From Candidatus Symbiothrix sp. (GTDB taxonomy: Bacteria; Bacteroidota; Bacteroidia; Bacteroidales; Azobacteroidaceae): 14,925 nt of DNA. The stretch is taken from positions 1 to 14,925 of the forward strand of contig JAISXN010000207.1 in assembly GCA_031270525.1 (NCBI GenBank), given 5' to 3'. Each line of letters starts with the position of its first letter. The first letter of the stretch is position 1. Shown piece after piece: positions 13,601 to 14,925 of the stretch. Position numbers and translations under genes: made by a program. The notes beneath the pieces are model-generated. The model was not told the DNA's origin. It saw only the letters and a list, made by a program, of their open reading frames with translations, and searched no databases.

Positions 13601-14925
13601 TTCCGGTACGAATAATCCTTATAATCAAACCGGCTGACACCTGTTTCCAGATTAGCGTCTATTTTTCTTTTTCCGGTGATTTTTCCATGCGCTACGGCTT
13701 GAAAAGAAGCGATTCCATACGTACTATCCGACAGGAACTGTTTCAGATTGAGATTGGAAGCCGTCATTTCCAAATCGAAATCAATATCTCCCGAAGCCGG
13801 CATGTATCCGCCTTTTCCTTGCAGATTCAAGTCGCCCTGTTCGCTTTCTCCTTGCAAATTGAAATGCAAGTCAGGCAGAGAACCGTTTATTTTTCCGGTT
13901 AAATTTGTTTTATTCAAAACAATCGAGGATTTTAATTTGTCTATCAGGCAATTATCTATTTGTACCGCAAAAGCCGATTTTTCCCAATTGTATAAATCGG
14001 ACATTTTGGCATTGGCTACCAAGGAAAGATTGTCGCCATAATTCAGTTCTAAAAAAGGAATGTTTAATCCGGGAAATTGGCCTTCCAATTTGCCGGAAAA
14101 ACTCAATACATCGGGAAATTTATTCAATAGGGGATAAAAATAAATCAAATCTGCAGGACTTATTTTCCCCGAGAAAATCCGGAGAGAATAACCGGCTTTC
14201 GCAAAAATATCCTTGATTTCCAAACCGGTGTAGTCCAATTCCACATCATCCGTTTTCAACTCCGAATGAGGCAACTCGACGGCAAAATCATTCAGAGAAA
14301 TGACTTTTTGTTTCGATTTCAAATTGAAATGCAAATCATCAAGTCTGAAACCGCTTTTCTCTGTAAATGAAAGATATGCGATATCCGCTTTCAGATTTTC
14401 AGGGTCGATGGATTGCAGATGAATTCCGGCTTGAAGATTTTGAACCGAAATGTGATTAACATCAAACAAACTGTCGGCTAAATACGTTTCGGACAGAACG
14501 TTATACGATAAATTCCCATTATTCAGAATTACTTTGTCTATTTCGATTTGCATGGCGGAACTGTCGGACGATGGAGTTGCGAAAGCGTCAATCAGAAACT
14601 GAAAATTAAAAGTAGCGCCGGTACTGTCCCGTGAAATTCGAATATTGAAATCATCCAATTCGACGGAATGAATCAACAGCTTTTTATCCGCTAATTTAAA
14701 CAAATTAAAACCGGCGTCGAGACTTCCGGCATAAAGCAAAGTATCTCCCTGTAAACCGGAAACATAAACATTTTCTAACCTGATATGGTTGAAAGGAGAA
14801 AACTTGAGATTGCCGATGTGCATTTGGTTTTTGGTTTTTTTCATAACTTCCCGCAAGGCAAAATCCTTTATCTTTTGCTGGACGGGAGGAAGCCACAACA
14901 AAAAGTAAATTAGTAATAGCAATCC
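10672..14925 (-). CDS. tamB: TamB: translocation and assembly module inner-membrane component (5' end outside window)
   Basis: The frame is open to the right window edge. From the first TTG (14922) there are 1416 residues, and the true start probably lies a few codons beyond the edge because the visible N terminus LLLIYFLLWLPPVQQKIKDF is the second half of a membrane anchor. Long beta-rich, low-complexity repeats fill the middle, as expected for the AsmA-like lipid-conducting groove. The last 350 or so residues match the TamB (DUF490) C-terminal domain, including IAYLLALGSF, LSDNWTIGTDLYSS and the terminal NNRYYEKAKTTQGVGIVYKR block. TamB spans the periplasm and partners TamL, encoded directly downstream with an ATGA overlap. 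Residues 1057-1077 (window numbering) are translated from a palindromic DNA repeat that interrupts the normal sequence between ITFVDA and EDALSLPM without shifting the frame. Confidence 0.92.
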   Translation of the reverse strand, partial: GLLLLIYFLLWLPPVQQKIKDFALREVMKKTKNQMHIGNLKFSPFNHIRLENVYVSGLQGDTLLYAGSLDAGFNLFKLADKKLLIHSVELDDFNIRISRDSTGATFNFQFLIDAFATPSSDSSAMQIEIDKVILNNGNLSYNVLSETYLADSLFDVNHISVQNLQAGIHLQSIDPENLKADIAYLSFTEKSGFRLDDLHFNLKSKQKVISLNDFAVELPHSELKTDDVELDYTGLEIKDIFAKAGYSLRIFSGKISPADLIYFYPLLNKFPDVLSFSGKLEGQFPGLNIPFLELNYGDNLSLVANAKMSDLYNWEKSAFAVQIDNCLIDKLKSSIVLNKTNLTGKINGSLPDLHFNLQGESEQGDLNLQGKGGYMPASGDIDFDLEMTASNLNLKQFLSDSTYGIASFQAVAHGKITGKRKIDANLETGVSRFDYKDYSYRNVSIKASYINENIEIDINSGDENLPLTLRGSANLNEKNQEASLHANLYGVRLDILNWLPEYPGAKLSGLVDAHVKGFNPETMTASAMIDSLRFSTQTGIFNDSPITINYIAGSNRQKQLNVRSKVLNVRGKGIFTYDGINRSLQQAFPTLFPEKVSKKRKIQLPEENFNFFIAVRQANTVSHLLGMESEIPDSAILMGKYNSGDSLVSFDATAFCLFSAKDTSKLHLNLSNYQNKLAVRLDVNNRSDQYDLTGNTDAEIEFIRNAKNTFPDMHIELNPGSISLNETAFRIYPAQINIRDKHYEINNFALRHSSSEYLKIDGVVSEDRNDSLLVDINRFEIKTILDALKYNIPISGSVSGEISLSRLTSEPRVITRNFSVNNILFNNDSIGNLRLISGWSSARQGLFLRATLSNPNTGESVVSGFMLPGKDSIALAGNIQGIQLNWFDDYLAGSVYGLDGEFSAKIRIDGKISAPALTGRAYLRNAKAGVAKLNTMYLISDSIELQPDKIIFKDFTVYDEYRQTGKINGTIGYKNFSNMNPKLTVDFKNFLVLNNVHQTDSLFFGRLNINGQLNVSMKNKNWLIQGNLTHGKSNSVMANIPETVEAQRYGWITFVDAVIPAEAEIPSLHPVIPARNDSEDALSLPMKLNLTFSVNPGLSAGVILNPATGDIAQVQGNGNISLSYDLNNMNMSLLGNYIVEDGNCSLSLKNITRKIFHIRNGGKLVFKGDPLNTTFDLTAVYSLKASLTSLDPSFAEITSSGKIPVNCLLTVSGNMKKPQLQYQVVLPNEQAEIQRKLDGLLYTDDIKIKEIAYLLALGSFMPVSSGAQTTNSSSIWTSIASSSVTSQLNSLLAGVLSDNWTIGTDLYSSDGSMSKMDMDVNISTKLFDDRLVVNSTLGYHTNANPGGQTDNFTGDFDLEYKLSPGGNVLLHFFNITNNRYYEKAKTTQGVGIVYKRQGKTFKQLFRSFRTNKKQKDK
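11692..11754. repeat. Palindromic interspersed repeat inserted in frame within tamB
   Basis: This 63-base segment (21 codons) contains a 10-bp perfect inverted repeat, ctgtcattcc (11693-11702) with ggaatgacag (11708-11717), around the loop gcgcg. The 12-mer cgcgggaatgac occurs directly repeated at 11704-11715 and 11743-11754. A second imperfect hairpin lies at 11733-11750 (atttccgc / gcgggaat, one mismatch). The architecture GTCATTCCCGCG...CGCGGGAATGAC is that of REP/MITE-like palindromes common in many genomes. Translated on the - strand it gives VIPAEAEIPS...VIPARND, typical of peptide read-through of such elements. Confidence 0.75.

Overview
The window looks like a chromosomal segment of a Bacteroidota bacterium, most likely of the order Bacteroidales. 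The reasons are a TamL-type lipoprotein BamA paralogue next to TamB, lipoproteins whose acylated Cys is followed by an acidic run (the Bacteroidota lipoprotein export signal), TAnnTTTG-like -7 boxes, and very weak Shine-Dalgarno sequences. The family or genus cannot be fixed from this sequence.

Region 1 (about 58-4186, + strand) is a three-gene operon-like cluster: an outer-membrane porin-like beta-barrel, an imelysin (M75/EfeO-like) lipoprotein, and a DUF1111-type di-heme c-type cytochrome lipoprotein with two CxxCH motifs. Imelysin proteins paired with di-heme oxidoreductases are associated with iron/haem handling. Both lipoproteins carry an acidic export signal, so a cell-surface or outer-membrane redox/iron-acquisition complex is the simplest reading. 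A perfect 14-bp hairpin follows the last gene.

Region 2 (4501-8044, - strand) is a visibly AT-rich block. In hand counts, 14 of 60 bases are G or C at 6301-6360, against 24 of 60 at 9301-9360 in the flank. It encodes a soluble histidine kinase with a Cys-rich PocR-like sensor region, a stand-alone receiver-domain protein with an internal insertion, and a small two-helix membrane protein with a coiled coil. The genes are tightly spaced and share one candidate promoter near 8176-8205. There is no DNA-binding or enzymatic output domain, so this is the best candidate in the window for an undescribed signalling system.

Region 3 (8342-14925, - strand) is housekeeping envelope biogenesis: tamB (its 5' end lies outside the window) followed by tamL with an ATGA start/stop overlap. 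TamB carries an in-frame insertion of about 21 codons that is really a palindromic interspersed DNA repeat, the most unusual sequence-level feature of the flanks. The stretch between the tam genes and the kinase (8045-8341) and the convergent gap 4129-4500 are AT-rich and hold only regulatory-looking sequence. No tRNA, rRNA, transposase, CRISPR array or integrase gene was seen.
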